Source of the DNA: an uncultured Rhizobiaceae group bacterium
GTDB taxonomy: Bacteria > Pseudomonadota > Alphaproteobacteria > Rhizobiales > Rhizobiaceae
Direction of reading: 5' to 3'
NCBI GenBank assembly: GCA_937930635.1
Contig: CALHCF010000006.1
Span: forward strand, 62,001 to 126,000
Length of the DNA stretch: 64,000 nt
Below the pieces are notes generated by a model. That model did not search any database and was not told the DNA's origin. It saw nothing but the letters and a program-made list of their open reading frames with translations. Shown here in pieces: positions 52,149 to 62,441 of this stretch (positions within the stretch are counted from its first letter, which is position 1; every line of letters starts with the position of its first letter). The position numbers were made by a program, and so were the translations under genes.

Positions 52149-53144
52149 GTGTCCGAACATCGGGGAAATTCAATCAAGTCACCGTTCGCCATTTTGATTC
52201 TGACAGATGGCAAGATCGGTGATCTTGCCCAATGTCGTGGCATCGCGTCGCGACTGTCGAGCGCTGACACAATTGTCGAGCATGTGGTGTCTCCTGACTG
52301 GTTCCATGCCCTGCCCCTGCCCTTTATGCCTGTTCAAAAAAGTGACAGGCAGGGTGCACCAGACAGTCCACTCAATCCCCCTTATCCCGATATGGTACTG
52401 GCTTCCGGCCGACGAACAGTCCCCTATCTGAGGGCTTTGAGACGGATACGCGGAAACAATGCCACGCCGATGATCGTCTTTTTGAAAGACCCGCGCGGTG
52501 GCCGCAGCGCGGCTGATTTCGTCTGGGCGCCAGTTCACGATGAACTTGCCGGAGACGACTTCATCACCACCCATACGTCACCTCATGGTTTTAGCGACAC
52601 CACACTGGATGCAGCAGGCATCGCAGGCGCGAAACGCTTTGCAAAATTGCCCCGCCCCCTGGTGGGTGTCGTGCTTGGAGGCAACAGCAACGCTGTAAAA
52701 TGGGACAAGCAATCGTCCTCTGCATTTGCAACCATTTTAAGAAATATCAGTCCCGACCGCGGCATTGTCGTAACCCCATCCAGGCGCACGCCGAAGATCC
52801 TGAGCGAGACTGTGGCTCAGGCACTCCAGGACCGGCCATCCTGGGTGTGGGACGGCGCTGGCGACAATCCTTACACTGAAATTCTGGCCTCCAGCGACTA
52901 TCTCGTGGTGACGGGTGACAGCCATAATATGGTGTCTGAATGCCTGGCCGCTGGTAAGGCTGTCCATGTCTTTCGACCTCCTCGCCTGCAGAAAAAACTA
53001 CAATCCTTTCTTGATGCGATGCAGGCACAGGGCGCTATTCGTGACGCGGCTCACGGGATTGGTGATTTCCCGCCGGTAAAAGTGGATGCCACGGAAGAAA
53101 TTGTCGAAGCCATCCTGCATCGTTTCCAGGATCGGGTCAGATAG
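52149..53144 (+). CDS. ELM1/GtrOC1 family protein (mitochondrial fission ELM1-like)
   Basis: ILTDGKIGDLAQCRGIASRL; DYLVVTGDSHNMVSECLAAGKAVHVFRPP. Confidence 0.9.
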   Translation: MSEHRGNSIKSPFAILILTDGKIGDLAQCRGIASRLSSADTIVEHVVSPDWFHALPLPFMPVQKSDRQGAPDSPLNPPYPDMVLASGRRTVPYLRALRRIRGNNATPMIVFLKDPRGGRSAADFVWAPVHDELAGDDFITTHTSPHGFSDTTLDAAGIAGAKRFAKLPRPLVGVVLGGNSNAVKWDKQSSSAFATILRNISPDRGIVVTPSRRTPKILSETVAQALQDRPSWVWDGAGDNPYTEILASSDYLVVTGDSHNMVSECLAAGKAVHVFRPPRLQKKLQSFLDAMQAQGAIRDAAHGIGDFPPVKVDATEEIVEAILHRFQDRVR

Positions 53145-53186
53145 CAGGAACATCACCGCCACGCCCTTTTTAGAAAATCTGTTCAC

Positions 53187-53831
53187 TCATGTTTCCCGGT
53201 CGCCCGTTGCACGATCTTGGTTCGACCACACCCGCAGATCGATGACAACCTTCGCAGTTGCCAACAAAACCAGAAGGCAAATCGCAACCTTCGTCACAAT
53301 CTCCATCGTCCCTTCAATCAGCATGGCATGAACGACACTGCCGATGACGGTCATGACCACGAGAGCTGTATGACCGGAGCGCCACACGCGCGGCCGCAAC
53401 GACAAGCGCCGCCGCAACAATACCAGTAGTGCAGCGGCGAAGGTGGTCCACATAGCCACAACTCCCCACACGGAAAACGGTGTCGGTGAAACAAAAAGAA
53501 GGGCGTCAACAACATCAGGCGGACTGGTAATCCAAAGACCGGCAACATGGATCAATATTGCTGCAACCAGAATGCTCCCAGCCCAACGGTGGAACAACCG
53601 CCTGCGGCGAGGGGGAAGACCTGGCAAATAGCCACCCGCCAGCAAAGGCTGAACGAGGAGCAGCGCCATCGCAAGAATTCCGGCGAACCCGGCCGCGATA
53701 TATATGGAATCGCGCCAGGCGAGCAGTGGGCTCGTTGCTGCTGCAGCAATCGGCACAACAACTGCACCCGCCACCGCACCCCAAATCAGGACCTTGCGGA
53801 CGATATCTGGTTCAAGCCGGTTCAAGAACAA
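53187..53831 (-). CDS. ferric reductase-like/cytochrome b-type membrane protein
   Basis: Six TM helices with conserved His: LFHRWAGSILVAAILIHVAGLWITSPPDVVDALLFVSPTPFSVWG, WRSGHTALVVMTVIGSVVHAM. Confidence 0.78.
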   Translation of the reverse strand: MFLNRLEPDIVRKVLIWGAVAGAVVVPIAAAATSPLLAWRDSIYIAAGFAGILAMALLLVQPLLAGGYLPGLPPRRRRLFHRWAGSILVAAILIHVAGLWITSPPDVVDALLFVSPTPFSVWGVVAMWTTFAAALLVLLRRRLSLRPRVWRSGHTALVVMTVIGSVVHAMLIEGTMEIVTKVAICLLVLLATAKVVIDLRVWSNQDRATGDRET

Positions 53832-54357
53832 AATGCGCGCTTAAAGTTGTATCACTTGCGCTTGGCATTATGGGGCGGAGGAAGACGGTTTTGAAATCAC
53901 CGCTGTCGTAAGCCAGATGGGCGTGTGGCTGACCAAAGGCAGGAACAATCTGCGGCATCTCCAACCTGAATTCGCCCTTGGCATTGGTGAGCGTAGCCCC
54001 GTGGCTGTGTGGCTCGCGCTCATGCCCTTCCGTGGTGTGTGCCCAGATCTGAATCCGCTGCCCTTCAAGAGGAGCACCATCACCGGCACGGCGCACCGTG
54101 CCTGTCATCCAAAAGCCACCTGCGCCGATCCGATCGACAATTTTGGCACCCGGCAGGTAATTATTGGAACCGCCCCGCATCGACGGCGTGGGAGAAAGAC
54201 CTTGAGCCTGAGCCGGGAAAAGATGGCCCGAAGCTCCGGTTGCAATAACCGCGCTTCCCGCAGCAAGAAGAGACCGGCGGGTCATCAGGCTGTGGTGGTG
54301 TTCGTTGCTAGGGAGACAGATGCGCGGATCGGTTTGATTGGCTGATTTGGCTGACAT
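53812..54357 (-). CDS. Tat-exported intradiol ring-cleavage dioxygenase-like protein
   Basis: MTRRSLLAAGSAVIATGASG Tat signal; RRAGDGAPLEGQRIQIWAHTTEGHEREPHSHGATLTNAKGEFRLEMPQIVPAFGQPHAHLAY. Confidence 0.78.
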   Translation of the reverse strand: MSAKSANQTDPRICLPSNEHHHSLMTRRSLLAAGSAVIATGASGHLFPAQAQGLSPTPSMRGGSNNYLPGAKIVDRIGAGGFWMTGTVRRAGDGAPLEGQRIQIWAHTTEGHEREPHSHGATLTNAKGEFRLEMPQIVPAFGQPHAHLAYDSGDFKTVFLRPIMPSASDTTLSAHFVLEPA

Positions 54358-54480
54358 GGAACGCTCCTGAATTTGCCGTTATCACACCCCCGGACAGACA
54401 CTCATTTAAGACCGGCACCGGCCGGTCGTACAGTGAATTTGCGTAACAATTGCGTTTATGAATTCAAAAACGTTCGGCAT

Positions 54481-55143
54481 TTAAGCCGGTGCGACGGTCC
54501 GTTCCGGAAACGCAAGCTGCTCGCGGGCGCGCCATTCCTGCGTAACATAGTTGATGATGATCGACTTGCGAACGCCGTTGATTGGTCGTTCTTCAAAACC
54601 ATGCCAGGTCTTGTCTGAGGGAACAAAAATCATCGCCAGGTTGGGCGCAAACGGAGATTCCCCCACATGGGTTTCGCGATCTGCATAAATGCTGGTGCCC
54701 AGATCCCCGTGGCCTTCATCGTCTGACAAATAGAGCAACATCGTAAAGGACTTCACGCCAATATCTGTATGTGGTTCAAGCCAGAAACCGTTGGTGTCCT
54801 GCCCGTATTCAATGCGCAGATAAGTGCCTTCAAGCTCGGTACCGAATGTTTTTTCAACCGCCGAAACAACTTCGGGATCCTGGAGCGCCTGCGCCAGCAA
54901 CTCACAGCATTCATGGGCCTGCCGGTTTTCAACGTCGAAATAGCTGCGCGATTTGTTGTGCACCTCCCGGGTCCCGGAAACACCGCCAAGGTCGGGTGCA
55001 GGAAAGGGCAGGCTTCGAAGCGGCTCAACCAATTGCGAAGGCACAACATCCCGCACAATGAAATAGGGATAAGGGCTGTCATGAGCTTCGGCCGCAGCGA
55101 AGCTGGCCAAAAGAGATTGTTTTACATCTGCAACTGCTGTCAT
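54481..55143 (-). CDS. 2OG-Fe(II) oxygenase family protein
   Basis: YLRIEYGQDTNGFWLEPHTDIGVKSFTMLLYLSDDEGHGDLGTSIY (HxD) and KTWHGFEERPINGVRKSIIINYV. Confidence 0.85.
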   Translation of the reverse strand: MTAVADVKQSLLASFAAAEAHDSPYPYFIVRDVVPSQLVEPLRSLPFPAPDLGGVSGTREVHNKSRSYFDVENRQAHECCELLAQALQDPEVVSAVEKTFGTELEGTYLRIEYGQDTNGFWLEPHTDIGVKSFTMLLYLSDDEGHGDLGTSIYADRETHVGESPFAPNLAMIFVPSDKTWHGFEERPINGVRKSIIINYVTQEWRAREQLAFPERTVAPA

Positions 55144-55346
55144 GGGAGTGGGCAACCGTATATCTTGGGACTTCTGGCTCAATAGTCCAAACAGGGGGCA
55201 GACACAATCGCTGCCGGGCCTGTTGAACACAAAAGGGTGTTGGGGATGAGCCGCCAGAACGCTTGAAACAGGGAGAGTTTGCCTCCTAAATTGAACGCCA
55301 CAAAGGCAATATTTCCGGCGCGGTGTGCCCTTAAAAGGTTTCTCTC

Positions 55347-56312
55347 ATGGCCAATCATCACACAAAAGTACTGATCATCGGCTCCGGCCCGGCTGGCTAC
55401 ACAGCCGCAATTTATGCAGCACGCGCGCTGATGGACCCGATCCTCGTCGCCGGTATCCAGCAGGGTGGTCAATTGACCATCACAACCGAGGTCGAAAACT
55501 ATCCCGGTTATGCCGAGGCTGTTCAGGGGCCATGGATGATGGAGCAAATGCTCGAACAGGCGAAAAACGTTGGCACGACTGTCGTCAACGATACCATCAC
55601 CAAGGCTGACCTGTCGGTGCGTCCCTTTCATTTTGAAGCCGATTCCGGGGACACTTTCACCGCAGACACTGTGATCATCTGCACCGGGGCGCAGGCGAAA
55701 TGGCTGGGTCTGGAATCCGAGCAGAAATTCATGGGCTTTGGCGTTTCCGCCTGCGCCACGTGTGACGGGTTTTTCTATAAAGACAAACACGTGATTGTCG
55801 TTGGTGGGGGCAATACGGCCGTCGAAGAGGCCCTGTATCTGTCTACCCTGGCCTCAAAAGTTACGGTCATTCATCGCCGCGACGAGTTTCGCGCCGAACG
55901 CATATTGCAGGACCGCCTGTTCAAAAAGGATAATGTCGAAATTATCTGGAACAGCGAATTGGTCGATGTGACAGGAAGCGAAGGATTGATGCCTTCCGCC
56001 AACGGAGCCATGATAAAAAACCGGGAGACCGGCGAGACAAATACCATGGATGTCGACGGCATATTCATCGCCATCGGCCATGCTCCTGCCGTGGAGTTGT
56101 TCAAGGATCAGCTAAAGCTGAAACCATCCGGATATTTGTGGACGGCACCCGATTCTACTGCCACCGAAATTCCCGGCGTCTATGCGGCCGGCGATGTGAC
56201 AGACGATATTTACCGTCAGGCGGTAACGGCGGCCGGTATGGGCTGTATGGCTGCTTTGGAGGCGGAAAAATATCTCGCCGAGGCCGAGGCGGCGCTGGAA
56301 GCGGCTGAATAA
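55347..56312 (+). CDS. trxB: thioredoxin-disulfide reductase
   Basis: IIGSGPAGYTAAIYAARA; CATCDGFFYKDKHVIVVGGGNTAVEEALYL. Confidence 0.99.
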   Translation: MANHHTKVLIIGSGPAGYTAAIYAARALMDPILVAGIQQGGQLTITTEVENYPGYAEAVQGPWMMEQMLEQAKNVGTTVVNDTITKADLSVRPFHFEADSGDTFTADTVIICTGAQAKWLGLESEQKFMGFGVSACATCDGFFYKDKHVIVVGGGNTAVEEALYLSTLASKVTVIHRRDEFRAERILQDRLFKKDNVEIIWNSELVDVTGSEGLMPSANGAMIKNRETGETNTMDVDGIFIAIGHAPAVELFKDQLKLKPSGYLWTAPDSTATEIPGVYAAGDVTDDIYRQAVTAAGMGCMAALEAEKYLAEAEAALEAAE

Positions 56313-56325
56313 AGACCTGACCCGC

Positions 56326-57324
56326 TTGAACACCTTTTCTGATCAACCCGGCCTCAAACGCCCTGTCCTGATCGATACTGACCCTGGCGTTGACGATGCT
56401 CTGGCGCTTTTGCTCGCCTTTGCAATGCCCGATATCGATGTGAAAGCCATCACCACAGTTTTTGGCAATGGCCCGCTGGACATGATGACCCACAACGCCG
56501 CTGGTCTTCTGTCACTATTTGGTCGCACCGATATCCCCATCGCAGCCGGGTGCTCCAAACCACGCGACGCGGAGCTGGGCGGTGACGCACTTTTCGTTCA
56601 TGGACCGGATGGTATTGGCGGGAATAAGGCTGTTCCAGATACCACGCCGGAGCTCGATCCGCGTGGCGCTTTGCACCTGATTGCGGATACAGCCAGCGCC
56701 CATGAAGGGGCTTTGATACTGGTTGCGCTTGGTCCGCTCACCAACATCGCCGCTGCCCTGGATCATGACCCTGATCTGGATCTGCGGGTCCGTGAGCTGA
56801 TTATCATGGGCGGGAATGCCTTTGGTCCCGGAAACGCAACACCAACCGCCGAAGCCAATATTCTCAATGATCCCGAAGCCGCCGATATCGTATTTGGCGC
56901 ACGCTGGACGGTTCGCATGGTGGGGCTGGATGTGACGGAAAAACTGCGTATGCCATCACAACAACGCCGTGAGCTTGCAGCGCAGACAGGGCCTGTGGGC
57001 CGGGTTTTCGACCGTGCCGTGCCCTTCTATGAGGATTTCTACAGAAACGCAGCCGGTTTCGATGGCATTGTCTTGCACGACCCGGCGGCCATGATGGTGC
57101 TCACCCACCCAAACCTGTTTGACTGGCAACCCGCTCCAATCCGCGTTGAAACTCTTGGCATGTCGCGAGGTAAAACCTGGCCCAGCCTACGCAACGAGGG
57201 CTGGCATCCCCCGGACTGGTCGGGACGACCAAACATACAGATTGCGCGCACAAGCGATAAAGAAAATCTGTTGCAGGAAATGATGACCCTTTGGCGACAA
57301 GGGTTGGTTGGGAACCACACCTAG
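56326..57324 (+). CDS. nucleoside hydrolase
   Basis: VLIDTDPGVDDALALLLAFAMPDIDVKAITTVFGN; TTG start. Confidence 0.95.
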   Translation: MNTFSDQPGLKRPVLIDTDPGVDDALALLLAFAMPDIDVKAITTVFGNGPLDMMTHNAAGLLSLFGRTDIPIAAGCSKPRDAELGGDALFVHGPDGIGGNKAVPDTTPELDPRGALHLIADTASAHEGALILVALGPLTNIAAALDHDPDLDLRVRELIIMGGNAFGPGNATPTAEANILNDPEAADIVFGARWTVRMVGLDVTEKLRMPSQQRRELAAQTGPVGRVFDRAVPFYEDFYRNAAGFDGIVLHDPAAMMVLTHPNLFDWQPAPIRVETLGMSRGKTWPSLRNEGWHPPDWSGRPNIQIARTSDKENLLQEMMTLWRQGLVGNHT

Positions 57325-57574
57325 CCTGTTTCTCATTTGCAGAATCGCTCCGGCTGGTTCCCGTTCACCGTAATCCGGCTGCGAGGAATACCTGCGCGTG
57401 GCAGTCAAAAACTGTAACGCTCTTGAAAGACGTCACGCGATCTGAGGAAAGAACGGGCTCCAAACCTGCCGATAATTTGCGGTTGAACAGGTATACAAGT
57501 GTCAGTCCTCTTGAACACGCCGGTCAGGCTGTTCACATTGGCGCTTGTTCATCAATTTATCGAGATTTGATTCG

Positions 57575-58471
57575 ATGCCGCTCGACTGGGACAAGCTGCG
57601 CATTTTCTATAAAGTCGCCCATGCGGGCAGCTTTACCCACGCTTCTGAAACACTCAACCTCAGTCAGTCAGCCATCAGTCGGCAGGTCAGCGCTCTGGAG
57701 ACAGAAGTGGGCGTGCCGCTCTTTCATCGTCATGCCCGTGGTCTAATCCTGACCGAACAGGGTGAAATCCTGTTCCATGCTGCCGAGGAGATGACCGACA
57801 AGCTGGTGAATGTCACCAGCAAGCTCACCGACTTCAAGGGGACAGCCAAAGGCCCCTTGCGCGTCACAACAACCGTAGGGCTGGGTTCAGCATGGCTGTC
57901 CATCCGACTGCATGAATTCATCGACAAATATCCTGCCATTCAACTTGAACTCAAAATGAGTAACGACGAACTCGATCTCGGCATGAGAGAAGCTGATTGC
58001 GCAATACGTCTGCGCCAGCCTTTGCAGCCTGATATTATTCAACGCAAGCTCTTTACCGTGCATTTTCATGTATTTGCAGCTCAAAGCTACATTGATCGTT
58101 TTGGCCGACCAGAACGTCCTGAAGACCTGAAGAAGCACCGCATTATTGTGTGGGGGGGAGAAGCCCCGAAATATCTTGATGATGTGAACTGGCTGCTTCA
58201 CGCGGGTATGCCGCCTGGAAAAAGCCGCAACCCGGTTTTGAAGATCAACTCGATCCTCGCGATCAAGCGGGCCGTTCAACGCGGTGCAGGGATTGCGCTC
58301 TTGCCCGACTATTCAGTCGGTGAAGATGTCGATCTGATACCTGTCATGACCGACACTGATGTACCCAGTTTTGACACCTATTTTGCCTATTCATCAGAAT
58401 TGCGCCATTCAGCCCGGCTGGCGGCATTCCGCGACTTTCTATTGGATCAGGCAAAGAGCTGGCACTTCTAG
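57575..58471 (+). CDS. LysR family regulator, VtlR/LsrB-like
   Basis: MPLDWDKLRIFYKVAHAGSFTHASETLNLSQSAISRQVSALETEVGVPLFHRHARGLILTEQGE; near trxB and followed by an AbcR-like sRNA, the neighbourhood described for VtlR/LsrB. Confidence 0.9.
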   Translation: MPLDWDKLRIFYKVAHAGSFTHASETLNLSQSAISRQVSALETEVGVPLFHRHARGLILTEQGEILFHAAEEMTDKLVNVTSKLTDFKGTAKGPLRVTTTVGLGSAWLSIRLHEFIDKYPAIQLELKMSNDELDLGMREADCAIRLRQPLQPDIIQRKLFTVHFHVFAAQSYIDRFGRPERPEDLKKHRIIVWGGEAPKYLDDVNWLLHAGMPPGKSRNPVLKINSILAIKRAVQRGAGIALLPDYSVGEDVDLIPVMTDTDVPSFDTYFAYSSELRHSARLAAFRDFLLDQAKSWHF

Positions 58472-58505
58472 TCCGCAAACCGGATAATGTTGAGCCATGC
58501 AAAAA

Positions 58506-58524
58506 ATGCATAGGTCATATGCAT
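58506..58524. promoter_or_regulatory. perfect inverted repeat ATGCATA-N5-TATGCAT, putative VtlR/LsrB operator
   Basis: Direct reading; centre is ~53 bp upstream of the inferred sRNA start. Confidence 0.6.
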
Positions 58525-58533
58525 TTCGCCCCA

Positions 58534-58561
58534 TTGCGACTCGCAGTGTCATCCACCATAT
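58534..58561 (+). promoter_or_regulatory. candidate sRNA promoter TTGCGA-N16-CCATAT
   Basis: Direct reading of -35/-10-like hexamers at suitable spacing. Confidence 0.45.
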
Positions 58562-58567
58562 GAGGCA

Positions 58568-58689
58568 AGACGAACGCGGCGGCCAACCTCCTCCTCCCAG
58601 GCTTCCCGTTTATCCCTATGGCAATGCAGGCATCCTCCCAAGCCAGATTGCCAGAATTCTAGCCAGGCCTAGCGGCCTGGCTTTTTTTT
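58568..58689 (+). ncRNA. AbcR/alpha-r15-like trans-acting sRNA
   Basis: Two unpaired CU-rich anti-SD motifs (CCTCCTCCCA and ATCCTCCCA) followed by terminator AGCCAGGCC-TAGC-GGCCTGGCT-T7; located downstream of VtlR/LsrB-like gene. Confidence 0.85.
58661..58689 (+). terminator. intrinsic terminator of the sRNA
   Basis: 9-bp perfect stem, 4-nt loop, run of seven T. Confidence 0.93.
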
Positions 58690-58703
58690 GAGATCGGAAG
58701 GTA

Positions 58704-58724
58704 TTGACGTTTACGTAAATGTGA
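58704..58724. promoter_or_regulatory. LiuR/MerR-type operator-like palindrome TTGACGTTTACGTAAATGTGA
   Basis: Contains the perfect palindrome TTTACGTAAA (58710-58719); similarity to the LiuR box is from memory. Confidence 0.35.
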
Positions 58725-59018
58725 TTTCACAACCTTCATTCGCTCTCTAATTACAGGTAGTGCGTAATCGAATTTGAGGGTGGTGACTTGATTGTCGGTT
58801 CAAGAGGTCCAAATAGAGGAAGATTGCTCCGGACTGTTGTCCGTGGCTAAAACTTCCAGATAGTAGATCCAATCGGATGTCTGGCCTCAGGCTGGCGATG
58901 ACAATCAGCGCCAACAAGCGTTTGTGCCCGAACGCTTCATACAATTTGACAGGATTACCGGTGGACGCAGGGGCGTGCTTCCGCCGGTAAGGGCGACGCC
59001 GTTTCAGGCAGCCGTCCA

Positions 59019-59049
59019 GGGGGTCGAGCCCCCCTCAAGCTCGACCCCC
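59019..59049. repeat. perfect 11-bp inverted repeat gggggtcgagc-N9-gctcgaccccc
   Basis: Direct reading; preceded by a second hairpin (taccggtgga...tccgccggta, 58955-58989). Confidence 0.85.
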
Positions 59050-59277
59050 ATATCAATGCCCCTGATCACAACAACTTCAATCATTGGGTCAATCAGTTGA
59101 TTCAAAGTGCTTATTGCACCCTTGAACGAAGACTTTTGGCTTCCAAAATAAGACACAGCAGCAGTGGTGTGCGTTTTATCAACTCACGTTGCTGAATATT
59201 ATGTTTCAGTCAGATGTTAATTCCATCTGGGGGCGTGAAACCAAACACAAAAAGCCACAAAGGCAAGGAATAGAGTT

Positions 59278-59478
59278 ATGAGAGCAATATTTGGAAGGAT
59301 TACGCCGTTCCTGAAAAAGTCCGTAAATGGCTGCGGTCAAAGTAAAAAACGCGGAGGCCCCATCCGTTTGCTCACTCCTGCAGAACAGGGTGCCTATGCG
59401 CGAGAATTGTTTCCCTCACATTCCGACTTTCGACGCGATTTCGAGATGAACGCCCTGATCAAAGAGACAGAGGGATAG
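59278..59478 (+). CDS. hypothetical 66-aa protein
   Basis: ATG after aaggaatag RBS-like sequence; MRAIFGRITPFLKKSVNGCGQSKKRGGPIRLLTPAEQGAYARELFPSHSDFRRDFEMNALIKETEG. Confidence 0.45.
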   Translation: MRAIFGRITPFLKKSVNGCGQSKKRGGPIRLLTPAEQGAYARELFPSHSDFRRDFEMNALIKETEG

Positions 59479-59580
59479 GCCAACTCGCCAACCCGAAATA
59501 AGGGGAAACCCCTCACCCGTGACAAACCGCCAGAGCTGGATACCGAGCTTACGCCGGAGCCAGCCCTGGCGGATCGTTAT

Positions 59581-60855
<1,275 letters not shown>

Positions 60856-60885
60856 TCAGCCAAAGAGCAAGTCGGGAAGACAAAC

Positions 60886-61506
60886 ATGATCACTCTTTTT
60901 TCCATGCCGTCTTCGGGTAACTCCTATAAAGTGCGCCTGCTTTTGGCGCAGCTTGCCATTCCCTTCAAACACACCGCGACAGAGTATGATGGTGGCAAAG
61001 AACTGACACGCACTGACGGCTTTCTAAAAATGAACCCTGAGGGGAAAGTTCCACTGGTTCAGTTTGAAGATGGACGCCTCCTTTCCCAGTCCAATGCCAT
61101 ATTGCTCTATTTTTCAGAGGGCTCTCCCCTGTTGCCAGAAGACAGCTACGAAAGGGCTTTGGTTCACCAATGGATGTTTTTTGAACAAAACAGCCATGAA
61201 GGCAGCATTGCGGTTCGCCAGGCCGCATACCGCTATCCGCACCGCGCTCATCAGCAGATTCCAGAGATTCTGGACCCCTTGCTGGAAAGCGGGAACAAGG
61301 CACTGGATGTGATGGAAGCCCAGTTAAACCGAACGCCGTTTTTGATCGGTGACCAATATACGGTGGCTGACATTGCTCTTTATGCCTACACCCACAGCGC
61401 AGACCTTGGGGGCTTCGATATTGTTGGTCGCAAAGGCATCGCCGCCTGGCTGGCAAGGGTTCGCGATCAACCCGGCCATGTCGGTCTCGACTGGTTGCCG
61501 GCATGA
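60886..61506 (+). CDS. glutathione S-transferase family protein
   Basis: ITLFSMPSSGNSYKVRLLLAQLAIPFKHTATEYDGG; MNPEGKVPLVQFEDGRLLSQSNAILLYFSEGSPLLP. Confidence 0.95.
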   Translation: MITLFSMPSSGNSYKVRLLLAQLAIPFKHTATEYDGGKELTRTDGFLKMNPEGKVPLVQFEDGRLLSQSNAILLYFSEGSPLLPEDSYERALVHQWMFFEQNSHEGSIAVRQAAYRYPHRAHQQIPEILDPLLESGNKALDVMEAQLNRTPFLIGDQYTVADIALYAYTHSADLGGFDIVGRKGIAAWLARVRDQPGHVGLDWLPA

Positions 61507-61638
61507 GATGTTAATCATTTGGTAACACTAAATCACCGTGTGGCCATGATTTAGGCGAACAGCCACCATGATTGACAGCTACAAAACCGGTATCGAACTT
61601 TACCCCCAGACATGGGATAAGACCAAAGAACTGTTTTC

Positions 61639-61794
61639 ATGACAGATGAGACGATCAACAAACAGGTTTGTGCTGACAGGGTTGTGGCAGCAAACCGCCT
61701 GCGAAACATGCAGCAGACATCGATATTGATGGCTGTTCTTCTGCTGTCGTCTGCCATCGTGGGCTTGGCCGGGTTGGGCACATTTCTTGTCTGA
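61639..61794 (+). CDS. 51-aa predicted single-TM protein
   Basis: Manual translation MTDETINKQVCADRVVAANRLRNMQQTSILMAVLLLSSAIVGLAGLGTFLV*; below the ORF-track cutoff. Confidence 0.45.
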   Translation: MTDETINKQVCADRVVAANRLRNMQQTSILMAVLLLSSAIVGLAGLGTFLV

Positions 61795-61905
61795 CCTCCT
61801 CCCCGCCAGATGAATTTCTGATTCAGGACAGAAACATCAAACCTTACCTCAGATGTCCTCATTCCACGGCTTGACGCCTGCTCAAACCCAGCCTACCCAC
61901 ACCCG

Positions 61906-62430
61906 ATGAAACTGTTGTTTGGAGCTCTGCGGTTGTTTCTTGCCCTGGCCATTCTCGTCAGTGTTGTGTTTTTGAGTGGTTTTCTTTTCGGCTGGCAAAA
62001 TATCTGGCCCCGCATTTTTGGCGACCCTGACCTTGGCCCCGTTGCATTTGAAAGCCTCGCCAAGGGACCTCGACCCAACCAGGCTCTTATCTGCCCGCAG
62101 GGCCTCTGCAACGATGCTGATCTTGATCGCCAAAGCCCGGTATACAAGATCGATGCATCACGCCTGCACGCCGAATTGCTATCCAGTCTGAAAAACGAGG
62201 AACGCCTTGTACGGGTGGATGGCCAAGACGATCCACTCAATCTGCGGTTTGTTCAGACATCGAAGATCATGCGCTTCCCCGACACAATCAGGGTTCGCCT
62301 GATACCCCTGGACAATAACCGTTCAACGCTCGCACTCTATACGCAGGCTCAGATCGGGTACAAAGATTTCGGCGCCAATCTTGAGCGGGCAAACCGTTGG
62401 CTGAAAAGGCTCGAACCTTTCGAAGAATAA
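61906..62430 (+). CDS. DUF1499 domain-containing membrane protein
   Basis: LICPQGLCNDADLDRQSPVYKIDASRLHAELLSSLKNEERLVRVD...RTIRFPDTIRVRLIPLDNNRSTLALYTQAQIGYKDFGANLERANRWLKRL-type sequence. Confidence 0.88.
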   Translation: MKLLFGALRLFLALAILVSVVFLSGFLFGWQNIWPRIFGDPDLGPVAFESLAKGPRPNQALICPQGLCNDADLDRQSPVYKIDASRLHAELLSSLKNEERLVRVDGQDDPLNLRFVQTSKIMRFPDTIRVRLIPLDNNRSTLALYTQAQIGYKDFGANLERANRWLKRLEPFEE

Positions 62431-62441
62431 GCGCCCAGCCC

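Noticed and set aside
55179-55790. 203-aa minus-strand ORF antisense to trxB
   Set aside because: Overlaps the well supported trxB frame; no recognisable domain; a shadow ORF in GC-rich DNA.
58747-58944. 65-aa minus ORF MYEAFGHKRLLALIVIASL...
   Set aside because: No convincing start context or family; may be chance ORF in the intergenic region.
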